Of a stretch of 64,000 nucleotides of DNA, positions 31,686 to 44,188 are shown piece after piece. The notes beneath the pieces were generated by a model. That model was not told where the DNA came from, made no database searches, and saw only the letters and a program-made list of their open reading frames with translations. Source of the stretch: Acholoe squamosa (Eukaryota; Annelida; Polychaeta; Phyllodocida; Polynoidae); contig OX439046.1 of the NCBI GenBank assembly GCA_949317995.1, positions 34,012,002 to 34,076,001 on the forward strand, given 5' to 3'. A program made the position numbers and the translations under genes. Every line of letters starts with the position of its first letter. Position 1 is the first letter of the stretch.

Positions 31686-32549
31686 GGGGAAGTTGCCTAA
31701 TTTGGACCCCCTAAGAACTTTTTCCTGTCCAGTGATTATTACTATGAATTTGAATGTAAAATTTATACACTTTGTGGTGGTACCTTATAGCTTTATGGGG
31801 ATAGCATAAAAATCTAGGAATTGTAATTTCTCTAGTCAGGGTGTGTAATTAAAAACCAAAGCCTAATGGTCCAATTTAGGCACCTTGTTACCTAAATTGG
31901 ACCAGTTGGTATCCTAATTTAGACCAATATGCACTATTATTCTGTGTTTCCTTATACTTTCATTATATTGAAAAGTATATAAAACTAGGGAACTTTTGTT
32001 ACATGATATAAGATATCCTCTTAGTATTTCCACCAATATCATGTGAATCTGCTCCGTACTGGAGTAAGAAAAAGGTTACACATTGATCCAATTTAGAAAA
32101 CTAGGCCTAGGCCCCACCGGGTGGTCCAATTTAGGCAACTAAATTGAATCCAATATTACAACTATGGTCCAATTTAGGCAACTTTTCATCATTCTCATTG
32201 ATAGTTTATTTTCTAAAACATGACAATGGTTTTTATCAAGTTTTATTTTAGTCTAAAAGTATAATATGACATCTAAAAATTTGAAAGGATTTTGAACAAA
32301 AAAAATGTCGCCTAGCAACCAGGAGGGCTTAAGTAAGCAGTGATGCAAATAAGATCAAGAGGTCCAAAAAACATTTTTCACGAAAAATGTGCATAAAGTT
32401 ACAGAAAAATTACATTTTTGGAAGTTATTAGGAACTTTAATGATATTGACTAAAAGATGGCAGCATTGGAACCTAGTTCCTATTACTGCCACTAGGGAAA
32501 ACAAGGGTGGTCCAATTTAGGAGCTGGTCCAAATTAGGCAACCTTCCGC
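31686..32549. mobile_element. ~864-bp element with repeated GGTCCAATTTAGGCAAC motif
   Basis: Left end GGGGAAGTTGCCTAATTTGG and right end CCAAATTAGGCAACCTTCCGC are inverted, with TAG on both flanks. The core motif GTCCAATTTAGG recurs in both orientations at least six times inside. No transposase frame is present. Confidence 0.75.
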
Positions 32550-35500
32550 TAGATTTAGTACTATAATTTCCCTTTCTGGGAATTTCGATGAACAGCTGAT
32601 GAACCCAGCCATCATGTGGTCCCCGATCCGTCTGGGCTTTCTGGATTAGCACAGACGTGGGCTGAAGCTGACAAAATTGATGTCTGAGCTGCCCGGTGGG
32701 GCCCAGATGTGCTCAGCCCAGATACGTGTTACATCACAACCGTATGCAAAACCTGACTACAATGGAAAAAAGTATGAACCTTTCTTAAAAATGTTTCAAA
32801 ATGGTCAAATAGATGAAATAGGAAATATATACCTTCTTGCTCTTGAGTAGCACTTTAATGATAAAGATTAACATTTTCGTCTGACCCATAAAAATATCGG
32901 AGAGCTTCTAAGTCGAGACGAATCACAATGGGTCATGTTTTTGGTAAACTAAAGCAATTCATTATGGAACTGTCTGTGGGGAAAGGGTCAGACCTGTGCA
33001 TTTACAGTTTAAATCTACCACCTGTGCCTTTTTAGATTCACTGCCATTCATATCATACATCTACACTGTAATAACATCTAGTGATGGATGAATCCCATTG
33101 TCACTCCCAGATACTGGAGGTGTGAGATCAGCACAAGGTTATCAAGAGAGAATCCATTAGGTCTGCACCCCGCACTCAGTCTCAGGCTCAGAGATAGCAG
33201 AGATGATCGATGTTCAGCTAGCACAGATTATAGATGCTCTAATCAACTTTTAAGTCCGATACCAAGAAGGGGAATATATTTCTTATGCAGTCACCAAAGC
33301 CTTTCAGTGAAATTAATTTGCTAGTTCTGTTAGGAGTGTATAATTTAATTATGTACCAGAAATTATTAACAAGAAGGTTGATATATAAAGCAGTGTGCAC
33401 CATAGTACATAGTATACACTATACAGACAGAGAACATCAAAGACTCTGTGGTGTAAGCACTGGGACAAACATGGTAAGTGAGAAATATGTCGGATAATGC
33501 CAATAGTAAAAGGTGAAAGGTTATATTCTCAGTGAGTCAATTACGATATTATCAATACAATGTCCTGCCACTAATTACGGTACCAGACAATATGCCTATG
33601 GAGGAATTGCCTCGAGGACCTGTATGAGGGAATACCACAATCAGTCCTGATTTCATCTTATATTTCTTTTCTTATGATTCAATTTGATTAATAACATTAT
33701 AATGGAAATGTTATCATGAATAGCAAGTTCAAACCAATCATTGTCCCAATGTGGTAATAGAGGTGGGTTTATGAGTCAGATGCAGGCACTGGGATCTTAT
33801 AGGGTCAACATAATTATTCTCTGCAGATGACCATGGTAGGTTATCTTGAGAACATCCATGCATATAGAGAGGCCATGGCTAGGGGGGGGGGGTTGTCAAA
33901 TCAAAGTTATGAAAACAGTCCCCATTCCAAAACATGGTACTCATCATGGGAAAGAATATCACATTCGTTTTTGATTTAGAGCACTCTAACCCCCTTTGTC
34001 ACACCCTCCAAAGATACAAGGTTGGAAAATATTTGATCAATTCAATTTTGATTCATATTTCATTTATATTTCCTCAAATATGCATTTCCTGACTTGAACA
34101 TCACGTAAAACCACATTGAGATGCAAAATACATATAAAACATGTTTCATAGACATATCTTTGACTGTCTGAAAAATTCAAGATGGCTGCCATTAGCCATA
34201 GAATTCCTCACAGAGACATTTACCATAATTGCTTGTTCAAGCACAGAGGTTTCAAATGAGGATATATTTCATTGAAGTGCAGGGTCAGGACTCCTAGTTC
34301 ATTTCTAAACTCTCTTTAAGCTGCCATAAATGTCCTCACAAGTATGTATGCTTTACATGAGTGGTAGAAAGCCATGAACCCTTAATGAGTCCAGATAATG
34401 TACAATATCAGGGACATGTTGCCCTCTGGGTTGACCCCTGGATCAGTGATCTGATGCTACCCCTGCCTTGACTTCCAACCATTAGGGTCCTTCAATTGTC
34501 CAACTTGTGAACTGCAAGGGATTGTTTATGCTCTAAGGTTGAACATGTTGGAAAATCATAAATCAACCGCACAAAACAATCATAAACATAGCCTACCTAC
34601 TCTCCTACATCCTATAGATCCTTCTACCCCTTCTACCCCCGCCCCACATGTATTCATCTCTTGGGAGACGTGTTTTCACCTCTTGGGAGACCCTCATTAG
34701 TATCTGAGGATGGTAGATCAGTAATTCAAAAGAGACATTTCTATTTTGTTGGGATCGATAGCCTTTCATTCCTGCCATCAACCAAAATGTTTATTAGGCT
34801 CTACATAGAGAATAGACCTGTAACACAGTTCCTAAGTGCACCCCAGCATGCCAAGGATTGTATGTGTAAGACAAAGCTATGACTGGCTGAATTGTTGTCA
34901 ACAGAAAAAAAATCTCTCCATTGGCTCAGGCAATTCTCTATAGATAGGAGTGAGTAGATCCATTATTAGTCCTGCATAAACTGGTGTTTGATATCCTATG
35001 CACTGTCAATGGCCACCCCCTAGGACATGGAGTGAAAGCTGTGACTGTTCATGTTTTTGAATGCACCATAGAGATGCTAAATGTGTTCATTTTCAGCCAA
35101 GCACAATGCATAATACACCCTCAGCCATCTCAGCCATGACCCTTGGTGACTACTGCACTATTTGATATACCAGTACGACATTTTCACCAAAGAAGAGGGA
35201 ACTGTATCAATGTCACTACTTTGTATCCTAGATCCATTCCTCTCATATCTCTATGTGCTATGATAGCCAGTGGTGTGACTTTCCCTATGTAAAATTGCAT
35301 AAGCTACGTATTCAGAATAACAGAAATATATTGATCAGTTTCCATTTAACATTTGAGACACCACAAAAAGAGACATAAATATTTTTGAAAGTGAAACTGA
35401 GGATGCAAACAGAAATGGGAATCAATCTTATCTGTTTGTTCCTATGATCCCACATAACAAAGAGTGAATTGACATAGAAGTTCTATCTTCATCAAGTTCT

Positions 35501-36319
35501 CACATTTTAACCAAGTGAAGCTACAGTGAACGCATCATTTATAATCTGATGTTAACCCCTGCATCTGTAAATTGGATATTTTTTAATAGAATTTTAAATA
35601 TACTGATCCTTAACCTAAGGAAGATATAATTCAAGCGGAGAACCAGCTTGATTATCTTAGAAGGGATTGAAGGGGCATCTTGGCTGAAAAGGGCAGTGTT
35701 GAATTTCCAAGAGAGATGCTAAGTTGTTTAAAATGGCTCAAAAATGTTATTGCTTGTGAAACATCAAATGTCTGTATACCTTAAATTTGAAAAGTGCCCT
35801 AGCCATTACATTTTGATCACCAGTTTGCCCCTTGACCTACTCAGGACCTGCAGTCATTTGTTGTCTATTTAGAGGTTGAATAGGGACTTGACTGTATAGC
35901 ATAGGGTACCATAGGATATGCAGACCCATTCCACCATGCAGTGTCAGTCTCATTCTGTGCGTAGGTATAGATACCATTAGGCTAGGAGATCTGGGTTCAT
36001 GGAGCTCAATAGACTCTTTTAGTATCATGGAACCTTTCATTAGCCAAGCAAATTGGGTATCTTCAATACTTGTTTTCCCACTGTCTATCGCCTGCAAATA
36101 TATGTAGATAGTTTCCCTGAGCTGTAGTAATCAGCTAACCAGTAGTCAGGTCAAACCTGGTGTGTGAGGAGAAGCTGAGGGTTTCCTACAACGACCCTGT
36201 ACTAAAGCCTGATTTGTTGGCTGAAGGTGCTAGGTTGCACCTTCAGGTATCACCCTACAATATATTGTGATGTTTTATGACATACAAAGCCTATAGGGTA
36301 TGCATGCTTGGCATCTGGG
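32550..36319. other. 3.8 kb without a recognised gene
   Basis: I found no exon, LINE or MITE I can support. A G run sits at 33880-33890. Longer frames (33088-33324, 34661-34882, 35837-36097) lack domains, splice context or similarity to anything I know. Confidence 0.4.
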
Positions 36320-36535
36320 CAGGTCCAAGCAGATAGGTCCATTTTGTCCCTCCGTGACACTTCCATTTTTGACTCCGGAATCCACATCTAAAAGAATAAA
36401 ATCATTTCTTTTGGTGGGAATTCATCTTTATGTTTGGTACCAAAGTCCAACCAAAAGAAATGATTTTATTCTTTTAGATGTGGATTCCAGCGTCTAAAAT
36501 AGGAAATGTCACGGAGGGACATCTGCTTGGACCTG
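36320..36535. mobile_element. 216-bp palindromic MITE
   Basis: CAGGTCCAAGCAGATA at the left is mirrored by TCTGCTTGGACCTG. The arms continue with TGTCCCTCCGTGACA, then GGAATCCACATCTAAAAGAA, up to AAATCATTTCTTTTGGT, leaving a ~40-bp loop. The arms are about 85-90% identical. Confidence 0.85.
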
Positions 36536-39500
36536 CCTATATAGGAGAGGAAACAAAGTGACCAAGGAACAAGGTTAACTCTCCTTTATACTTTGGAGCC
36601 TGCCTATCATTCACAACCCACGAGAACACATCGTTGGGCAGGGACAAGCCGGAGTCTAACGGCATAGTTAGGTGCATGTCCATCTTCAATTCTATGTAGA
36701 GTCCACAATCACTCTGTCTCTATCGATGGATTAGCACTCAAGTCCATCTAGAATAATGGCCCTGCACATTTTGATAATCTTAGAACTTCCTGTCTATTAA
36801 ATTAATGCTGTAGGTGCAAAGATAGTTAGGGGCTATTCACCGCTGTACTGACATAAGGGGCATATCGAAGTGCGATACCTCCCTTCATACTCTTTACTTT
36901 GGTGTACACTATGAAAAAGTGGTTTTACACTAGCTACTATAGACAACACTATAGTGTTGTCAAGAAAAGATAACTGTTGATTCGTTACAGTGTACTTTAC
37001 CATTTTAAGGGCCACTGATGCATTAATGTAGCATGCCCATTGGTCAACATTAAGCAGGAACGCAGTCCTAGTGAGCAACTCGCCAGAGCTATATTCATTC
37101 ATTGTACAGAACCTGAAAAGTCAATACTCTCCTGTAGGGTCGTCATGGGACTCCAATGAAGTGCTGGCAATCAGACTCGCTAGCACTTCATTGGTGCATC
37201 ACGAACACCATTGGGCATGCTGCACTCCTGTATAGAAAGGAGTTGTTTTAGTCATTGCTATGCATCCATGATATCTCTATCAAAGGACATGTGGTAGTGC
37301 CTTAATACATGCCTCTATCTTGTAGGGAGTCTGTCCGCATCGGGAGCATGGATCTATAAACTTACAACGCTCCACCATTACACACAGGAGGGCCTACAGA
37401 CACGATGCCTCCATTCCATTAGCTTATAGCTTTCACACTGCTGGGCTCACTATATTGACCCATACACAGAGAAAAGGAAATCCATGTAACATGGTCCACA
37501 CTTGCTATCATCTAACATCCCTATTATTAAAACTGCCCATTATGTGTGCATAAGGTGCTGAATATGGAGTACCATCTATTGCAGAGTGTGTTATAATAGG
37601 TGATCTTGATATCAGTTCGAAATGACTATTCTTCTGTTGCATGTAACTACAGAATTGAATTGACAATGTTGCATCTCCTAGATCAAATTCCATATGCCTT
37701 GATTTAGTATAGGCAATTACACTGTGCAACAAATTTTCACTTTAGAAAACGGAGCTAAAACACATTTATTCCCATGTATTTTGACCTGGGGTATTCAAAA
37801 ATTGCATCTGTTTTTTTTTTGTTTTTTGTTGTTGTTTTTTTTGCTGGTGGCTCTCAGTTATGAGATATCCATACTACCCTAGAATCGCCAATTTTCTTCC
37901 TTGGAAGCCAAATTCCTATTAGTATAAACTGTATAAACACCACACTTTACATCATATATGAGCTATTGATCGTGTAATACCATTACCAAACCCATATCTA
38001 ATTAATAACACATCCTTTGACTCTGTAATCTGCAATAAAAGTAGTAAATAAGCTCAAAATCTTAATCAGTCGATACTCGTTCAGGACTGTTTTGCCTGTC
38101 TCTTTTACACAATGTTCAGTCAGTCAATGTTCCTCCAACTTCAGACCCCAATGTTAGCCTGCTAGTAGAGAAGTGGTTATTATCTTCGGTATAGTGTCCT
38201 GATGTCCTGTTGGAATCTCTTCCCATGTTCATCACTTGCCTTCATTTGGGAAGAATGTATGGTTGGATGCAGAAAGTGGACCTTCAAGGACATCTTGCAT
38301 TTGAGTTTCTGATATGTGCCCAGCAGTGTATCCACAGACTCTACATAGTCCTCAGGCCTGTTGTTTCCAAGGAATCTTGTTATGACTTATTTGGGGCCAA
38401 AGCATGTCTTTCTTTTACTATGTAGCCTATTTTTGCTGATAATATCAAATTAGCATCACATTAATCACAGGATTGTGGATAGTCGTAATGTCTAGATGCA
38501 ACATTCCCCACTATAAGTCATGGCTGGGTGTTCTAAGTGATCTAAAAGACAGTGTTTACAGGAAATTAACATGGAAATTTGGCTGTTTTTTTTTCTAAAA
38601 CATCATTGCAAGCAGGGGAATTTCAGCATATATAGCACTATAGAGGTAACACAAACCTGATGGCAAAAATGGGCACTAGTCATCTCTATGATGAAAGAAA
38701 GGTAGAGTCAATCATAGATGAAGCATCTAGCCATGACATCTTACTGCCCATCATTGCCATCTGGTCACAACACCTGGAGGTGAATTCAAAAGGCCCTACC
38801 ATCACTACCCCAGTGATGGTAGGAATTTTTCTGCCTTATCCATTTCAGCAGTGGTAAGGTGTGACTGCCTTGCTTTATGACAGCCAGCCCTATGTTTTCA
38901 ATTGTGATAGCCTCAGCCCTGCATACACTATCAAAAAGCAGAACAAGCAGTAAGGCTGGAGAAGGAATAGTGAATGATCCACGGGACTTGCTGTGCCTGA
39001 CATAAATGACTTGAAGCAGAGTTGATAAAAGGCGCACAAATATACTTAGTAGATAGCCTGCCATGTTAGACAAGTCCCTCTCTGGGAAATATGCAATCAC
39101 TTATGATACCACTGGTCACTCTTTTTTCGGGTGAAAAGCAGCTATATTGATTGAGTCTTAGAGACACACACTTAGAATAGTATGCCATGGAGTTGGAAAT
39201 ACTAACCAGAACCTTTAGCAGCTAGATTACCATGGAATGGCAAGATTTTCCACACCCACACATACTCAGAACCTCGGCCTAGGATCTTATCAGTCAGACC
39301 CTCAGTAATCGGTGTGCCTAGAATCAAGGAGAGCAAACATTGAGACTGTGAAACAGCAGTTATATGACCATGTAGCCTCAATATAAGTGGTTCCCTAGGT
39401 AGACCTATGGTTTATGTGCTCTTGTTACTTACTGTCAGTGTGGCAAAATATGGATATATTGTATATTCTGATTAAATCCCTGTACAAATGCTAAAACCCT

Positions 39501-40199
39501 CCTGCCATGAGCCCTCATGTCAGCCTGTCATTTCCTATCCCTAGGTGCCCCCACAGCTCCATACTTAAATTCCCATCAGAGGTAGCCAGCACTCCCCCCA
39601 CCTTTCCTGTGGGTTATGCAAACCTGTATTAAAAGCCTACTTTCATTTTAGGGGAGCATTTAGAATAGAATAGTATAAAATCTTTAATTTTCAAGCCTTG
39701 GGTGCAGCTTATAGGCCTATCTATTTAATATATTCCAGAAATAAATGAACCACACCAGAGGGCCGGCCTTGCCATCAATTTCTAGTTCAGAACCAATCCA
39801 CCAGGTAGTGTCCCAGGCATTTATTGACATTTTCTGGTAATGGTGGCAAGTTCAAACATTTCAGATTACAAATATGTGTGATGCAACTTCAAGGGACGTT
39901 CTGTTCTCCAACAACAGGGTAGGTTGTATAGTTAAGACATCAGAGTAACACCTAGACCTAGTACATTGACTGTGAACCTCTTGGGTTTGTTCAAAACAGA
40001 CACTCAAAGTTACCTCTCCTCAACCCAGACAGAAGTTGTTGCCATAGGTACAACGCCAGTTCCCGTACCAATGTGTCCATTTATCCCACACAGAGCTCTT
40101 TACGCCGTCCACATGCCCACCATCCAGACAGTGGATTGATCCCATCTACTCAAAATGATTCATTTTCAAGTGACTTCTTTTTAGTTTCCTACTGATTTG
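36536..40199. other. 3.7 kb without a recognised gene
   Basis: Non-coding as far as I can see. Includes a 13-bp perfect hairpin (CCAATGAAGTGCT / AGCACTTCATTGG, 37153-37194) and a T/GTT-rich run at 37810-37845. Confidence 0.4.
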
Positions 40200-40650
40200 T
40201 CTCTTTCATGTCACTTTGTGTGTGCCTCGGTTTTGAAGCCTTTGTAGTTCATCAGTCAAGGAGCGATTTGCCCCAGAATGCAAAAAACTTGCATAGTCAA
40301 ATAGACCCATTATGGTTGTTTTAGCATCTTTAGTTTGTTCATTTCTGACTTAAGCAAACTTGAAGAGCCTGTGATTTACCCTTCTCATTAGCTCATTCAA
40401 GGTAGGCTCTAGCGACAAAGCTTCATCAATTTTGACACCTAAGTATGGATACATTCTCACTCTCTCAAGAGGTACTCCATTTATATGTGGTGGGTTTTGT
40501 ACAATCACCTTCATTTTTTCCTTACTGCCACTTAGCATAAACTTAGTTTTAGTAGTGTTTATGGTCAACCTCAGATCATTACAGTTTGCAACAACTCTAT
40601 CGAAGTCCTCCTGCAGTCTTGAAACATTTACACAGCTTCCGTGTCGTTTA
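40200..40650 (-). pseudogene. LINE reverse transcriptase relic, second copy
   Basis: On the minus strand one frame reads VSRLQEDFDRVVANCNDL, then LTINTTKTKFMLSGSKEKM, then VRMYPYLGVKIDEAL, NELMRRVNHRLFKFA, a single TAA (about 40349), then GLFDYASFL and DELQRLQNRGTHKV. This is the palm-end/thumb and post-RT part of a non-LTR retrotransposon RT, before the usual LQNRA-like motif. The rest of the element is missing on both sides. It is clearly a different family or a much diverged copy from the relic at 852-1690. Confidence 0.85.
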
Positions 40651-40914
40651 AAAAAACGTTAAAATGTGTTGATTCAGCCAGATCACTGGCTGACTGTGCA
40701 TACATTTCAAAACTGTCCTTTTTCTGGCAGCATCGCTATAATTGTCACATCCTCTCTAAGAAGACTGTTAGGTTGAACATAGTATAGCATGCAATTCTGG
40801 TAAACTTTACAATTCACATTAACGGCCCGCTTAACGACCCCACTGTCTATGCGTAGAAGAATAGGAAATAATTATTACGACTGATTGTGCATAGGAGCCA
40901 TGAAAATATTTTTT

Positions 40915-41050
40915 GTTATTCACTTACTCAATATCAGAAGATAAAAACACATATCTTGCACAGAGGGAATGATGATAGTTCTCGACATAGTATGCGAGTA
41001 CATGTAGATGCAGTTAGTTATTAGTGACTTGCATATCAACTGTACTCTCG
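40915..41050. repeat. Old dispersed repeat, copy D of four
   Basis: GAGGGAATGATGATAG, GAGTACATGTAGATGCAG and TTATTAGTGAC are in the order of copies A-C. Confidence 0.5.
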
Positions 41051-41097
41051 GGACCGTTGTTAGCATAGAGTGGACACGGGATGGATTGTCAGCCTAT

Positions 41098-41340
41098 AGG
41101 TCGAATCCCATGATGCAATTGATATGTCAGTAATAATGCAATAACTGATAATAGAATTACTAATTATACGTATCTAGAGAATATGACCGAGCAGCTATTA
41201 CAGCAATGCTTTATGTTCTGATAATAGAATGCATAACCATAAGTATATGAATTCAGAAAATACGACCGAGCAGCTATTACAGCAATGCTGTATATCCAAC
41301 AGATATATGAAGTCCTCACACTGATAAAATCTAGAAACTT
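41098..41340. mobile_element. Solitary MITE left end followed by a tandem duplication
   Basis: AGGTCGAATCCCATGATGCA, the end type of the 18037 variant, runs into a duplicated ~75-bp block containing GACCGAGCAGCTATTACAGC (41185 and 41263) with small indels. No right end was found. Confidence 0.6.
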
Positions 41341-42470
41341 GATAATGATCATAGAGTCATGAAAATTATCCTAGAGTCATGATAATCATCACAGAGTCAT
41401 GGCGTCCTTGTATATACTAGTATCTAAATCTTAGAACAAACCAACCTTGTGCAAAAACCATAACAGAAGCCGGGCTTACAGCTATGCTGTACAATACACT
41501 TGCTCACAAAAAAGGACATCCTCACAAATTTACAATTCCCTTGAAATTCTCCCAACATCCTTCAATCTGTCCTCTCATCCTTAATCTTCAACAATTGTAT
41601 CCTCGTTTGAAGACGTCTCTTACCTTTATCTAAATCATTACATAACAAAGGTTTTGCCTATTCCTGATGTTATCATCTATATAAATTGATGGTGAATTAA
41701 TGCTGACATAAATTCAATTCTGAAACAATGCTTCATCCCTTTGTTGTGCACACTGTAGGGTCATCATAGAATGTAGTATTCTTTTGAGTGGTCCATCCAT
41801 TACAGGACATGACCCCTTTGCATGGGCTGATGACCTAGCTGGGCTCTGCTGGGCTATACATGTTATTCTGTGAAACGATTGTCTCACCACTCATGATATG
41901 TCTAGGGTGGTAGACCATGAATATTTTTCATACATTATCTCTGAATACTAACATTTTATTCAATAAACCCTACAAATATCATCATTGATTTGACATGTTT
42001 CAGTCAAGTATGATATGGAATGTCCATCACAATCCAATCATTGACTAAGTGGCCACCTGGTGAGAAAAGCTGGAACCAGGGTTAGACAGAGACCAACCCT
42101 TACTTTTTAAGAAGAAAAAGGCATGATATTCACATATCTCTATAGTTTAAAAAGTACCTCTTTTGACGTAGTTTGACTATGTCCATCTATGTCTAAATGA
42201 GGTAGAAATACGTATTTTTGAGAGCTATGTCTCTAGAATGTATTAAAGTAAACCGTAACATTTGAATTTCCACATTCCAAGCAAAAAATCGAATACCAAA
42301 ACTCTACATAGAATTTTAGTGTGGTGTTTACTGGGATGTCGGCTGCAACTTTACTATTGCCCAAACACAACTTCTAGATCTGCAAGTGCTCTTTTAGTAC
42401 TATGGAACCCAAAGGCTTTCTGGTCCACGCCTCTGGACCTTTTGGGTTTTGGATGGCACCATTCATCATT
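41341..42470. other. No recognised gene
   Basis: AGAGTCATGATAATCATC-like short tandem words at 41350-41400; otherwise unremarkable non-coding DNA. Confidence 0.4.
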
Positions 42471-42550
42471 GCTAGAACAGAGCTGGTGAAGGCAAATGGA
42501 GCAAACAGTTCCTGTGTTTCTAAAGTTGCCTTCGCCAGCCCTGTTCTAGC
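42471..42550. repeat. Hairpin GCTAGAACAG ... CTGTTCTAGC
   Basis: GCTAGAACAGAGCTGGTGAA pairs with TTCGCCAGCCCTGTTCTAGC over about 24 bp around a loop of about 30 bases. Confidence 0.75.
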
Positions 42551-43610
42551 AGGTCTGTCAGTGAAGGCAACTATGGAAACACAGGAGCTCATTAGCTTTA
42601 GTCACTTACCCTCTCATAGAGTTCAGTCCAGTTCTGTTATATCCACTCAGACTAAAGCAACAAGATTTGAACAATACACAGGAAACCAGAGTAAAAAAAG
42701 GATTTCCCTTGGGAAACCCCTTTCTGATGGGGAAACCCTACCCCCTCTTATTTTGTTTTTGTCTGCAGTGAATCCTATGGTGTGAGTGAGTGAGGGGAGG
42801 GAGGGTGGGGATGAGTGAGTGAATGAGTGAGTTAAGGGGGGGATAAATGGCAGGAAGGAGTGAAAGAGTGAGGGAGTGAAAGAGGGAGAGGAAGGGAGGG
42901 AATGAGTGAGTGAATGAGTGGGTGATGGGGAAGAAGATAGGGCAGGAAGGGGTGAAGGAGTGTGGGAGTGAGTGAGGGAGAGGGATGGCAGGATGGAGGG
43001 AGGGAAAGAGTGAATGAGTGATGTTTGGGGGAGGAAGGGGGGAAGGGTCGAGTTAAGTAGTGGAAGTAAGTTGGCTGAATTGGAGTGAAGTGGATTGGAT
43101 TGGAATGAAGTGGTGTGGACAGGGTTGAGTAGACCAAATAGAGTCAGATTGTCCCAAGTGGGGTAAATTGGGTCATAATGAGTCAATATGATGTCAAAAA
43201 AGGTCATTGGACCTGATGGACCTAAAATGAGGAAAATTGGGTCATAACAGGCCAATTGAGGCCAATTTGAGTAAAAGTATCCAAAAATGGGTAAATTTGG
43301 GTCAAATCAGGTCTAACTGGGTAAAAGTGGTCCAAAAAAGGTTAAATTGGGTCATAACAAAGCAATGCAGGTCAAACTGGGGAAAAATGGCCCAAATAAG
43401 TGGGTATATTATTGGGTAAAATCAGTTGACTCTAAGTCAAATTAGGTAAAAGTGATCTGAAGTGGGTACATTGGGTCAAAAACGTTCAATCTAGGTCAGA
43501 TTGGGGTAAAGTGGCCCAAAGTGGGTCAATAGGGTCAAAACAGATCAATGTAGGTCAAAACAGGAAAAGTGGCCCGAATTGGGTAAATTGGGTCAATAAG
43601 GTCCATCTAA

Positions 43611-43740
43611 AGGGGTGCATCCACTGCCGACGGATGAGCCTTCCGTCGGTTTCATCCGTCGATTTTATCATTGTTTTCTATGGAGCAAAACACGGATGAA
43701 GGGAGACGGATGGTCCATCCGTCGCAGTGGACGCAGCCCT
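43611..43740. mobile_element. 130-bp MITE, copy 2, inserted in the foldback arm
   Basis: Same ends and length as 31356-31485, flanked by TAA on both sides, interrupting the GGTCAATCTAGGTCAGATTG-type repeat. The interior GACGGATGAGCCTTCCGTC hairpin is kept. Confidence 0.9.
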
Positions 43741-44188
43741 TAAGTCAGATTGGGTAAATGTGGCCCAAATTGGGTAAATTGGGTAAAAACAGATCAATGA
43801 AGGTCAAAATGGGAAAAGTGGCCCAAATTGGGTAAATTGGGACAATAAGGTCCATCTAGGTCAGATTAGGTAAAAGTGGCCCAAAGTGGGTAAATTGGGT
43901 CAAAAGAGGTAAATCTAGGTCAAACTGGGGAAAAGTGGCCCAAAATGGGTAAATTTGGTAAAATCAGGTCAAAGGTCAAGAGAGGGAAAAGTGGCCCGCA
44001 TTGGTTACTTAAATTGGGGCAAATTGGGTCAATCTAAGTTAAATTGGTTAAAAGTGGCCCGAAGTGGGAAATTGGGTCAAAAAAGGTCAATCTAGGTCAG
44101 ATTAGGTAAAAGTGGCCCAATGTGGGTGAATTGGATCAAATTGGTCAATATGGGTCAAAATGGGCCAAATTGAGTCAATTGATACTAA

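Noticed and set aside
42647-43255. 202-residue Ser/Pro/His-rich minus frame
   Set aside because: It lies over the GAGTGAGTG/GGGAGG layers of the foldback; composition alone explains it.
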